64,000 nucleotides of DNA from assembly GCA_011109175.1 (NCBI GenBank), contig RDEW01000016.1:245349-309348 (forward strand), read 5' to 3'. Shown one piece after another: positions 10,090 to 20,437 of the stretch. Position 1 is the first letter of the stretch, and each line of letters begins with the position of its first letter. The stretch is from Dicyema japonicum (taxonomy: Eukaryota > Dicyemida > Rhombozoa > Dicyemidae). Position numbers and translations under genes: made by a program. Under the pieces are notes generated by a model. That model was given only the letters and a program-made list of their open reading frames with translations, did no database searches and was not told where the DNA came from.

Positions 10090-11395
10090 AAAGACAAATT
10101 AAAAATTGACGCAATCGAATTGATTGCAACATTACCAAGGTGTTTAAAAGACTCGTAGATTTTAAATGTCCAATAAATAATAATAAGCAGTTCCACGGCA
10201 GTTCCACGCTCTATCTTTCTTTTCTCTGATGAGTTTTGTAATTCTCTGATTTAAACATTTGATATTTTTTAAATCAGAAGAGGTTTGTGATGATTCCTCT
10301 TCATGGAGTTTCTTTGTTTGATGAGGAGACGAGTCTCCGAGTCCAGAGTTGGCTTGTAAGAATTGTAAACTGTACGTGGGACAAACAACTTTTCAGCTCG
10401 AAGGATTACATGGTTTAGATGGTCCGCTGCTTAGTCGATGGAGCAAAATGAGCTGGGATCAAAATGTATTAGGTTATGGTCAATAAAGAGCTTAAAATTT
10501 GACAGTCAGCTTTCTTGTAAACCTTGAAGGTTGCTTTTTTTAAGTGAGTTATTGAATCGGCTCAGTTTTATTATAATCGGATTATGATCACTATGAAAAT
10601 CGTAGGAGACGTTCCATGAAATCTTCGGGCAATCCTAGAGAAGGCAAAGGATATGTCGGGGGAGGTTGGGTTGTCATTTCTTCGGACTGGTGTCCTTAGA
10701 AAATGTTCGGGTGATTCAGAATCGCCAGTTTATCGAGAGAGTTGATAATTAGACTCCCCCTTTTGTCTGCCGACTGGGTATTGAACCATTGCGGATGTTT
10801 GGCGTTGAAATCCCCACATAGTAACACATTTCGAATTTCGTGCTGTTTGTCGAGCTTCGGAACATTGCTATTAGGACAGGATCCCGGCGGGGAATGTAAT
10901 TGTTGATTAGAATAGGATGTTCTGACCCATCAATAAAATCAATAAAAATTTGTTCCGCGGTCCTGTCGTGTAGAATTAAATCATCTACTTGCGAGCTCAC
11001 ATCATGGAAGGATAAACCGTTTTTAATAATGGCAAGTAAGCCGCCACCACGTCCAATACGGTCTTTCTGATAGAGATGTATCCAGGAAAAAGTGGGGTTG
11101 TTCTCTTTGTAGAAAGTTTTGACTCCTGGATTATGAAAATGTCACTCTTGTGCTTCGTTAATAAACATCGTAACTCCAGAATCTTTGTTTTTATACCGTT
11201 AGCATTGAGTTGCATAATAACAAGGGGTTTTGGTCCAGGGTTTTGTTCAATATCTCCAGAAAGCAATAGAATCCAGGGGAACAAACATCTCGAGTCTCCA
11301 GTTGAGGTATACAATCCAGGCATACGAAAAGTCTGGGTGGGGAAAAATGGTTCTTTTTGATGTTATTCAACACTGAGCGTCGCCATAAAAGATGA
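10090..11395 (-). mobile_element. CR1/jockey-like non-LTR retrotransposon, endonuclease part, with 2A motif
   Basis: On the minus strand the frame 11323-10997 reads LLLSGDIEQNPGP, followed at once by the start of an AP-type endonuclease (QLNANGIKTKILEL, IFIIQESKL). Near 11066 a one-base deletion shifts the frame, and the endonuclease continues at about 11060-10749 (GRGGGLLAIIKNG). Further down, the coding trace becomes degenerate. No RT domain remains. Confidence 0.75.
11231..11257 (-). other. 2A-like ribosome-skipping motif GDIEQNPGP
   Basis: Nine codons spell GDIEQNPGP, a full match to the D-[VI]-E-x-N-P-G-P consensus, preceded by LLLS. The motif is known to make ribosomes skip the Gly-Pro bond and occurs at the N-terminus of some non-LTR elements (trypanosome L1Tc, sea urchin CR1-like). 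Here it sits directly in front of the endonuclease domain. Whether it acts in this organism is inference. Confidence 0.85.
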
Positions 11396-11709
11396 ACCAC
11401 ATGACGCCACGGTAACTACAAAATTTAACCAACAAAAATTGGTGTAAATCTTTTATAAAATACTTTCACACATAATAATTATGATTACCTAAGATTAATC
11501 TCTATTAGTAAAAATAATGATTTCATACAAAAATGCACAAATTATTCAGAAACTTAAGTATTGATTAATTTTCAATAAACATGACAGATGTTGGCACCTG
11601 TCCAAATCACCTGTCATCACGCTCAGCGCTCGCGGCATAATAATTTTGGCTCTTTCGCGATTCCAAGTTAATGACTCATATGTCCAGCAATGACCAAAAA
11701 AACAATGTC

Positions 11710-12240
11710 ATTTAAGACATGGCAAAAAATTCTGGGAGTCATCTATGACACGCATATGTAATTCTCTGGGTAGTTGGAGTTAAATGAATGAATTGGCAGT
11801 TAAAAACGTGTTAAACAAATGTGAGTAAAAAATCAACCTGCTGAAATGCTAACGGGCTATGAAAAATCAGAAACAATCAAATACTAAAAACACTTTACTC
11901 TAATTACATTGAAGCTTGCATTCTCTATGCATGTGCCTCAAGGGGACCTTCACATCTCTTGGACTAATGCACTGAAAATCGCGCTACACAAAAAAATATT
12001 GGAATGACAAAGAAATGGTCTACTGACAAAAGGAACGTGATACCCACACCCTTGGAGATCCTTATCTGAAGGAGTAACGGAGGAAAACTGATCAAACGTT
12101 ATTAGGAGAAAACCTGACCTTAACGAGCTTGTGTAGAATCGAGGGAGGAGCATCGAGCCGAGCTGAGAGCCTGGATTAATTTGTCGTGATCATTTGTTTG
12201 TTTTTTCGTCTTAACGGTGGTCTTGGAATAAATATTTGAT
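11710..12240 (+). mobile_element. Family A non-LTR element, decayed 3' part
   Basis: RT-thumb traces (LGVIYDTHM, then ACILYACAS) are followed by the C-terminal motif RACVESREEHRAEL near 12120. The family 3' tail comes next (GTGATC...GGTGGTCTTGG..AATAAATA). Many stops. Confidence 0.6.
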
Positions 12241-12404
12241 TTAAGTATTGAGGCAATGAATCAGATTCCAATAAACTAGGAAGAGCCACGCGAGAATCAG
12301 TTAGACTGCTAGCTTTGAGGGTCTATATTTTGTCACTACACTTTCACTCAGTTTAACTCTTCTTGTTATAAATAAGCACGTGTTATAGTAAAAATAGGTT
12401 TTTC

Positions 12405-12720
12405 GGGAGAACGAAACGTCTAATGAAATCGTATGCAACAGACTAGGGATCGAATCGGAATGATGGACTTTTCTTGTCAAACAGATCCCACCCGTAAGCG
12501 ACGAATCTCTCTGACATGACACAGTAGTTGGAGGGATCTTCTTACTTTCTACCTGGTAAGACGTGTAATGAAAATGGAAGAAGGCGGACCTACTTCTCCA
12601 CTTCTCGTATGAAGCGCAACCAATAATAAACTATTGTAGAATGAATTTGGTCATCATAAACATAACTTCTTCTTTAGATCAATTATCCGTGACTGTTTGT
12701 GCTGGGCTTACTAAATATTG
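12405..12720 (+). repeat. SINE-2 copy 2
   Basis: It shares the body of the repeat at 1390-1800: TTGTCAAACAGATCCCACCCG, the GCGGACCTACTTCTCCAC block and the GACTGTTTGTGCTGGGCTTAC end. The head is degenerate (GGATCGAATC). It is about 100 bp shorter than copy 1. Confidence 0.55.
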
Positions 12721-12846
12721 TTAACCTTAATAAATATTATGAATATAAGACTTCCTTGTGACAAATTTGAAAACAATATCTCCAAGGGACAAATCTAATA
12801 GCGATCCAATTATAAATACAGCCTGAAATCGCATAATTAATATTAA

Positions 12847-13130
12847 CTAGTGTATACTTCTGTCACTCGTGTCGTAAATTTTTTGAAGAATTTTATTTCC
12901 ATTGAGGGGGATGTCCATGACATAGTCTCCAAGCTTTCGGTGAGTTGTGAATAAAGTCAATGCTGACTTTTCTGCACATGTAAGTGATTTTTTGTAAAGC
13001 CATAAATTAAGATTATTAGATATAATAGAAATTTTGTTTGACGCCACCAAAGGTAATAATGATAATAATAAAGCCTTTTCACGAGAGCCATAGTATTTAT
13101 AGCTCCGCATAGGCAGGACACACACTTTAT
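12847..13130 (-). mobile_element. Family A RT fragment
   Basis: The minus frame contains LWLYKKSLTCAEKSALTLFT, matching the WLTSNRLEVSTGKSFITIF block of the copy at 16653-17687. It has no start or catalytic motif. Confidence 0.55.
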
Positions 13131-13149
13131 TTAAGTAAAGAACAGTTAA

Positions 13150-13361
13150 TTTTAACTAATCGTAGAATTAAGGAATGATCTTGACTTTTTTTTCTTTTTC
13201 TTGTGTGAGTGTCCTTTCTAGACAATCCAGTTCCGCAGTGAGTATCCACTGATGACGGCGTCACTCGTCAAACTCTTTCTGTATCGTAAATGCGTGGAAC
13301 CTTCCACCAGGTGAACAGCAGCGAGATTCGAACCCGTAACCTAACCACTATGCCACCCGGC
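13150..13361 (-). repeat. SINE-1, best copy, tRNA-derived head
   Basis: Read on the minus strand from 13361, it opens GCCGGGTGGCATAGTGGTTAG (A-box region). The B-box GGTTCGAATCT follows about 30 nt later, with spacing as in tRNA genes. The body GACGAGTGACGCCGTCATCAGTG and GGACACTCAC... follows, then an A-rich run. Three other copies share the body. No tRNA fold is completed by the 3' half, so it is a SINE and not a tRNA gene. Confidence 0.75.
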
Positions 13362-13867
13362 TTTACCACCAAAGGTAAGGAAGAGAAATTTTCAAATAAG
13401 CATCCGCATGACACCACGTGGTAGGTTTTCTACAATTGGGTTTTAGTTTTGGTTGTATTAAGGAATTCACATACCGCAGAACGATCATAATTTTGGATTA
13501 ATGACTCATCATGATGATTTTTTAATTTAAATGAATTTTTCTAACTTTTCTAACGATCCTTGATAAATTCAATCAGTTTTCTTGATTTACTAATGTTTTC
13601 AGTTTGGTAAAAATAATATTGTCATCCAGCATAACTCATAATATTGCATATAAAACATTTGGTAGAACATTATTTTAACTTTAGAAAGGAATTCGATACA
13701 TGTTAGCACGTGTTACTGTTATTATTTGAATCATTGATGGAAAGACTGGAAATTGGTGTTTTAATATCTATGGAAGGATTTCGAACACTCGGGAAATTGA
13801 TTTTTGTCATTTTGTTGAATGATTTTTATAATTTTAATTTGTTAGATTTTTTCAATTTTATACAACA

Positions 13868-14045
13868 CTGTGACCGAATGGTTAAGTGTAATAAGTTCCG
13901 AATCAAAATCCAGTAGGTTAAGTTTCAATTTGGTTAAAGATTCTACGCATCTACTATGCTTCTGGGTTGACGAGTGACGCCGTCATTAGTGTTTCATCAC
14001 TTGTCTTATGGGACTCCACGCAGGATAAAAATAAAAGAACGAAAA
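13868..14045 (+). repeat. SINE-1 copy
   Basis: The head GTGACCGAATGGTTAAG resembles an A-box. The body GACGAGTGACGCCGTCATTAGTG matches the copy at 13150-13361, only 500 bp away and in opposite orientation. The 3' part is truncated to an A-rich tail. Confidence 0.65.
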
Positions 14046-14189
14046 GTCGATAACATTTTCAATGCCTTGGATTAATCAGAAAGACTTTAAAACTTCTTAA
14101 AAAATTATGAGTTCTGCCTAAGATGAGGTTTAAGTAATGGAAACATTATAACTTCTCGGCGGAACGGCTATTATTATGCAACTTAAAAC

Positions 14190-14356
14190 TAACTTAAAAT
14201 GTTTAATAAAAATTCAGAATAAAAAAACACTAAAAAATATTATTATTTTATAATAGAAATGTGGTGGATTCGAGAATTTGTTAGATATTAATAATTTTGA
14301 TGTCGCATTCATGAGGCAACGGATTCGAGAAACGGCAAGTTAGAAAAAATTTACTG
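14190..14356. repeat. Solo end of a Tigger copy-1-like element
   Basis: GGTGGATTCGAGAATTTGTTAG and AACGGATTCGAGAAACGG, then TTTACTGTA, closely follow the right end of Tigger copy 1 (2660-2780). No transposase is attached. Confidence 0.6.
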
Positions 14357-14745
14357 TAGTTAGAAAACGTGAACCAACAACTATAACATAACTTACTACC
14401 GACATAGAAGAGTGGTTAATTATGACATAATCTCCACAAATTATTTAGGATGACTGGACTTAACACATGAAAAAGTCACGTATTGTGGTAAATAATTAGA
14501 ATTTGCGATACTCATTCAATTTTGAACTTAAATCACACTAAATAAGTATTTTCGGATAAAATATAATTTATTATTATTATATTTGTTTATGTTATAAACC
14601 CACGTGCACTTTAAATTGCTAGTTTATATAACATATATTGTGGTATAATATTTACCAGAGTACATTTCCACGCAATTACAGCATGAAATTTCAAATATTA
14701 TTTATTTAAAAATTAGCGACATTTCCGTAAAATAATTTTCGCATA

Positions 14746-15483
14746 ATGGGAACCAACAAACAAGATGGTCAAGAGATTGTGCCAGATCGACAAAAACTTG
14801 GAAGTAGTAAAAACTCAGAAAAAACATACAAACTGAAAAACCTGAAAGCAGATTTGTCTGTCCCTCATAAAAAGACATACCATTGCACATTTTGCAATTA
14901 TAAGACTATTCACTACAGCAATGTGTTTGTCCACATGAGAATTCATACAAGTTTTGGCTATTTTTCATCTGTAGAAGAAATGCCATACTTTTGTGGATCA
15001 TGTGGATACAGATCAAGCCAGGGAAATACTCTGAAGATGCATATCATTTCCAAACATGGGGGAGATGTCGGCAGTAACTTTAACATTGATAATTGGAAGA
15101 GGGTGAAACTCCGTGTTGTGAAGAAAAGGAATAATAATATAGTTGTGTTAGAACTTATTTGATTAGACACTCGCTCCTTTCTACAATGGACGTCCAATTT
15201 TTGATATCCCCAAAGAGGAACCACCGTTTATCAAAAAATGTCAAAAGCAAGGCTCTCAAATAAATCATTTTCTATTAGTGAACTTGCAAAATCTGATTTT
15301 CCGCAGTTTCAACAGCCAAATATACTCGACGTCCAAAACCAAATTGATGCTTATCACTTGCTGTCTTCTCTACTGAGATTTCGAGACTTTGTTCATCGAA
15401 TGTCCCCATATTTCATAAATAATAACTATCGTTGTATGGCTGCCAAAAAACTCTACGATATTCAAAATGCAATTTTTATTTAA
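14746..15483 (+). CDS. C2H2 zinc-finger protein (4 exons)
   Basis: Proposed exons are 14746-14950, 14975-15141, 15167-15277 and 15307-15483 (660 nt, 219 aa). Two C2H2 fingers are visible: C-x2-C-x12-H-x3-H (about residues 47-67) and C-x2-C-x12-H-x4-H. Removing the 24-nt first intron leaves HTKEMPYFC between them, the exact length of the canonical TGEKP linker. That intron is in phase and stop-free. The later introns are 25 and 29 nt. A Lys-rich N-terminus precedes the fingers, and a C-terminal region of unknown family follows. Likely a nuclear nucleic-acid-binding protein; I cannot name the orthologue. A CACGTG lies 145 bp upstream. The C-terminal exons are less certain than the fingers. Confidence 0.75.
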
Positions 15484-16634
15484 GATTATGTTTAATTCAG
15501 AAGAAACCCATTATGGCTAGTGATTTGATTGAAATTAGTAGAATTCTTAAAGAATAGTATGTTGATGCTACTTTTAATATTATTTTGCTTTAATAAATTT
15601 AAAATTGCTTTATTTTGTTGAATGGTGTGTTCACAATAGAGTTAAGATTTTATAAGATACTAAAGACTGACTATGTGGAGTTTTACTATTTGCTGACGTA
15701 CATTTCAAATTCAACCATTTTCTTGTGAGTCCCGTTCATAAATTTCATAAATATCTATTGTTTAATTACGGATGAAAGGCTTGTTTTTTGTTATATGAGT
15801 AAACAAAATGGTAGATGAGAAGGCATTTGAAAGCTGATATTTTAAAATAAGAAAGTTCGATTACACAAGACTTGGCAGCCAGTTTCCCTCAAAATAGACT
15901 TGTCCAAGTTCTTTATAATATAGTGCCAATGAGATTCAGTGTATTGACGCTTCACTATTTTGAAGTTTCGTATATTTAATGTCTTGAGTACACCTTGTCA
16001 CGGAGAAGAGGTTGAAATGAGGTACATCCATTTTGATGAGATAATATTGAACTTTTAGATTCTTAGCAACTTAATCTAATCTGGTAGGGGAAATTTAGAA
16101 AACCATAGACTGGTATCAGTAAGGGCTAACAACGACTTAAATTGTACAAAAGTAACTATTATGGTTAAAACAGAGAGTGACATGCTGATAGGTCATTTTG
16201 GTTCTCATATCCGTCTACAGTTTATTCACGTGGTTATATAAGTTAATTATATAAGTCAATTTTTGATTGATTATTTTTTTAATTGCCATTTCTATTGGAA
16301 TAATTGAGAAATGTTTATTAATTATGTCAATTGTACTAATTATTGGTGCAACCGCAAAATAGCAAATTTTTAGTTGCAAATAATTTTAAAAGAATAGAAT
16401 ATTGAGTTGAACGCTTTTGTGATGTCTACGGATAAAAGTAATGTCCTTTGATGGGGTTTATGGGATTTAAGCATATTTTTACCTAAAAATTAAAAGTGCC
16501 TATAAAATTGTTTATCGTAAAATGAAATCTAATAGTATTGATATTTAGGTTAGAGAAGATTTATAGAGTTGTATTTATCTGCATTTATCCAGCTATCCCA
16601 TCTCGCTACGGCTAAGATTTGGATAAAATAATTT
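15484..16634. other. No recognisable gene
   Basis: AT-rich intergenic DNA with TTAATTATTT-type low complexity and one CACGTG at 16227. It includes the empty-site sequence into which the next element inserted. Confidence 0.4.
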
Positions 16635-16652
16635 AAGCGAATTTCTAACTAA
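16635..16652. repeat. Left 18-bp target-site duplication
   Basis: AAGCGAATTTCTAACTAA, repeated exactly at 17688-17705, flanking the family A insertion. Confidence 0.85.
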
Positions 16653-17687
16653 TTTAAGTGAAGAAAGCATTCGACTCCGTGTCCCGGACGCTGCTTATAG
16701 AGAAAATTTCTAACACTCTTATAAATCCAAACATTAAAAGATGGCTGTCAAACTTTTTAAGTGGAAGAAGAGGACAAGTGATATCAGACAACAGAAAATC
16801 TAAATCCCGTTTATTGCCGAATGGTGTCCCTCAAGGTTCACATCTCTCTCCCCTGTCTTCAACCTTACACCAATGACTTTCCCACCAATGACAATCCCGA
16901 TACATTAATACTCTCATACGCAGATTACATTGTTCTTTCGACGAGAAACTCTATCTATGAGATGGCAGGGATAAAACTTCAAAGTTATATTGGTATGTTA
17001 AAACATTGGCTCACATCAAATCGACTGGAAGTTTCTACAGGAAAGTCGTTTATAACAATTTTCTCTACATATAGAAGATCATTATACTCTCCCAAAATCA
17101 AATTGTTTGGATATAAAATTCCTATGAATAAGTCTCTAACAATACTAGGATTAAAGTTGGATACTCTCCTGACATTCGGCCAACACGTCAATGACGTAAT
17201 TACCAAAGTCAGGAGGAGGACCAACATATTGAAAATTTTGTCCCGATCACCAATCGGGCACAACATTTTCTTACTACAGAAAATTTACAGACAATACATA
17301 CTGCCAGTAATCGAATATGCTTGTCCCTCCTGGAGCTCGATGATTTCTGAATCGTCGTCTCAAAAATTAGAAGCCGCACAACTTGCTGCCTTGAAAATAA
17401 TAAATAAGAAAACTGTGGATAACGTATTGAATGTTAAAGAACACCTAAGGTGGAGAGTGAAGTCATTTCTACAGTGGGCAATAAAAGCCGGTTGTCCGCT
17501 TTCACTCTCTATATCTGACTATCTAGAAAATGCGGGAAATCTATGGAGAATGAGACCGTCCTCGTTTCTACCAATTCTGTTGGATCTTCGAAAACCCCGA
17601 ACGAGAGCCAGAACCCGGAAAACCGTGATCACTTAGTTAGTAGTTAACTTTTTCTAATTCGGTGATCTTGGGGTAAAGAAAAAAAAG
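16653..17687 (+). mobile_element. Family A jockey-like non-LTR insertion with target duplication
   Basis: A 5'-truncated copy, 1,035 bp. It enters the RT at KKAFDSVSRTLL (first catalytic Asp), then RLLPNGVPQGSHLSP. A frameshift of small deletions lies at about 16850-16875. The frame 16821-17636 then gives ILSYADYIVLS (the YxDD box reads YADY), the thumb and the C-terminus up to a stop at 17636. The tail ends in an A-rich run at 17687. The identical 18-bp flanks and nearly open frame suggest a recent insertion. YADY, not YADD, and the frameshift mean this copy is not active. Confidence 0.85.
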
Positions 17688-17705
17688 AAGCGAATTTCTA
17701 ACTAA
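17688..17705. repeat. Right 18-bp target-site duplication
   Basis: Exact repeat of 16635-16652. Confidence 0.85.
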
Positions 17706-18765
17706 AATTATATTGTCATATAACGTGACGAATCCGCAATCAAAGAATATTATATTATTGAATCTACATTTCAACACAATTTGATGATGCGATATGAGCA
17801 GAGTCAATTTCTTACATTTCGCAAAATATATCAGTTTGGAAGTGCAACACTTCCAATAAAAGAAATCAGATATCTTCTTCCTGTGCCTCATCGAAGATCA
17901 AAAAACACATGGCAACGGGGATGAAGAGAACCTGCTCAGTCTCACCTACATCATGAAAGTCCAACTTTTAGAGAAATTGAAATGATTTCCTTTTTCTTCC
18001 AGTTGTTTCATCATAACACTTCAGAAAACAAGGTGGCCCTCTATAAACGTAGTTTAATGTTTGCTTTGATAAAAGCAGGAAAAGGGGATTTATGTGCGTT
18101 CAGCATATCCCGACGTTTAAATGTCCCTTTAAGTTGTTATTTTTTGTTAGTAAAACTGATTCCACTAGTTGTTCTCATATTTCGAAGTGTTTAGAGTTAG
18201 GCCGAAGGTTGGAGATTAAATTTCTCAGATAATCCGAGACATTCTTTTGTTACCAATAGTGCAATTATCAAAATAACACACGTTCAAAGATGTAGAACAA
18301 CATACTTTTTTATTCCGAAACAAAGCTGGGTCTAATGAGTCCCCTTGTTCAGAAGACGAAGGAAGCCGTGGGTAAAGCATAACTGTTTTCCATAAGAGCA
18401 ATGTACACAGTTGTTACTGAGAGGCAAATACGATCCTTAAGAATTCATTGGAATACTTAAAAATAAATAAATTTGTACGTTATTCTGTCGCATCAAATAC
18501 ACCAACATTAACATATGTTGACTATAACTTGGTCAATAGTTCATTTTGATAGATTTCTTAAAGCATTTTTCAATTAAATTCCAGCTCCATCAAAGTCACA
18601 ATTATTTTTTCACTTTAATAATTTTTTACAATAATCAGCAACTTTAGACAAATACTTCAGATTATGGGCTTTTAGGAGTAAATGTAAATTTTAAAAATGT
18701 ATTTAAATTTGTAAAAAATTTTAATTTAAAGTAAGCTAGACGTGTTGGTTTTGCAGTGTTTTCGA
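17706..18765. other. No recognisable gene
   Basis: AT-rich sequence. Short frames (17891-17637 minus, 17982-18194 plus) have no recognisable motifs. Confidence 0.4.
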
Positions 18766-18769
18766 GGTC

Positions 18770-19680
18770 CCGTCTTTTACCAAATAATGTCCTCAAGGAT
18801 CGCCCCTCTCTCCGGCGTTATTCAACTTATTCCTTAACGATTTACACTGCCCTGGAGGACCACTTATGCTGACGACCTAATTATCGCAAGCAGGAACAAA
18901 TACGTGGGTACAGCAAAATCAAAGCTTCTGTCACATATTGACGACCTGGGAGCCTGGTTGAAGTTGAATCGTCTCTTCATATCCAGGGATAAATCAACGT
19001 ATACAATCTTCACCACTGACAGAAAAGAAAAACATACACTGGATTTGAACATTTATGGAGACTCCTTACCATTACAGATTCGTCCAACTATCCTGGGAAT
19101 GACATTTGACCCTTTGATGACATTTTCTCAACATGTGAAGAACGTTATGACAAAGGGTCTTAGGAAACTAAATATAATCAAGCCGCTCTTAAAGTCCATG
19201 CCGTCACGGGAATGCGCTGTCGTTTTGTTCAATCAACTTCTTAAACCGACGGTAGAGTATGCTTGTGCCTCATGGGCCTATGGAGCTTCAATATCCAATT
19301 CATTCGAGATCAATTACCTAACAGGCAAACTGGCACGTCTAACAAATCTACCCCCGATCTTTTCCTCCCAATGCTTGACCACGCCGCAATCAAAAATAAT
19401 GGCTCCGGCTTCATCGGTCTGTGTGGCCAAGAAACAAGTTTTTTCTTCCATTCAAGGCTAGAAGCCTCAAATACACGAAATTTGAGGAAAAAACCCACCC
19501 CTCTTAAACTCTAATGAAAGATGATCGTCGTCTATTCAGTAAAGCCGTGAGTACTCTGGAGGAACATAGTAAAAACCTCTTGATTTTGTTGAGGCGTACC
19601 GGGATCACTTAATTAGTTTGTTTATTCCTTCTTTCTTGGTGTTTCCTTTTCGGAGTTAAATTAAATTAATTAAATTGCAG
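18770..19680 (+). mobile_element. Family B jockey-like RT, 5'-truncated
   Basis: It enters at the CPLxPALFN-like RT block near 18800. The clean frame 18904-19461 covers the thumb (WLKLNRLFISRDKSTYTIFT, LGMTFDPLMTFSQHV, TVEYACASWAYGA). The C-terminus ends LRRTGIT-stop near 19611. The 3' tail (GGGATCACTTAATTAGTTTG, TTCTTGGTGTTTC) recurs at 50075-50150. Confidence 0.75.
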
Positions 19681-19869
19681 TGTTTCAGTGGATATCGACG
19701 AGATGATTCAACTAACGTTCTATCAATATATCAACTCTTAGTTCTGACTAGGGACTTATGGTCGGCCTATTCTCTTCACATGGACTTTACATGGACATTA
19801 TTTTGTTGACCTAGTGGCTAATTGGCAAAAGGTCGAGGTAGTTTCCTACCTGTTGATCTAAATGTGTGA

Positions 19870-20335
19870 ATCTTTCATCACTTATGAAAGTTATAATTTC
19901 CCCATTTGTTTCTGGCATGATCTCCACCCTTTGAGACGTCGAAAATTGAAATTTTAAAGGGAGGAGTGGGGAAAGTTAGTAGTCCAATGCAATCATCGAC
20001 ATAATCCTTGAATCCTCTCCAATTCGCAAGGCTGTAATTAGTTATCGTTGGACATTGTCCTTTTATCCGTGACCTCGTTTTGACCTCCAAAAATTTTTTG
20101 GATTGTGATCACTCCTGGTGTCATATTTCACTGACCAGTCAATAAGAGGGGCCAAGGACGGTGATGACATTGAGATGTCGATAGAAGAAAATTTATCGTT
20201 ACGTCGAGTAGGTGTTCGTGTATGGGATGCAAGATCGTTATACATAGGCTGTGGAGGTCCTCAATTATCATCTTCCTCTATTGTCGTAGGTTTGTCCTGT
20301 CAGCCATAGTAGGTGCTTCGCATTGAATCCCAGAA
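19870..20335 (-). mobile_element. Non-LTR endonuclease fragment
   Basis: The minus frame shows SSIDISMSSPSLAPLIDWSV then SDHNP, the last two conserved blocks of an AP-type retrotransposon endonuclease. NWRGFKDYVDDCI follows in another frame. A stretch at 20270-20335 also matches 26855-26930. It ends about 100 bp upstream of PIG-O. Confidence 0.7.
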
Positions 20336-20437
20336 ATATCTAACCAAAATTCAATAATTATTATAATGATTATATATAATTTAATATAATAATTTAAATT
20401 ATTCCGACATATAAAATGAGTTGATATTAGAATTTCA

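Noticed and set aside
13320-13361. tRNA-like A and B boxes
   Set aside because: No acceptor-stem closure. The sequence continues into a repeated body found elsewhere, so it is a SINE head and not a tRNA gene.
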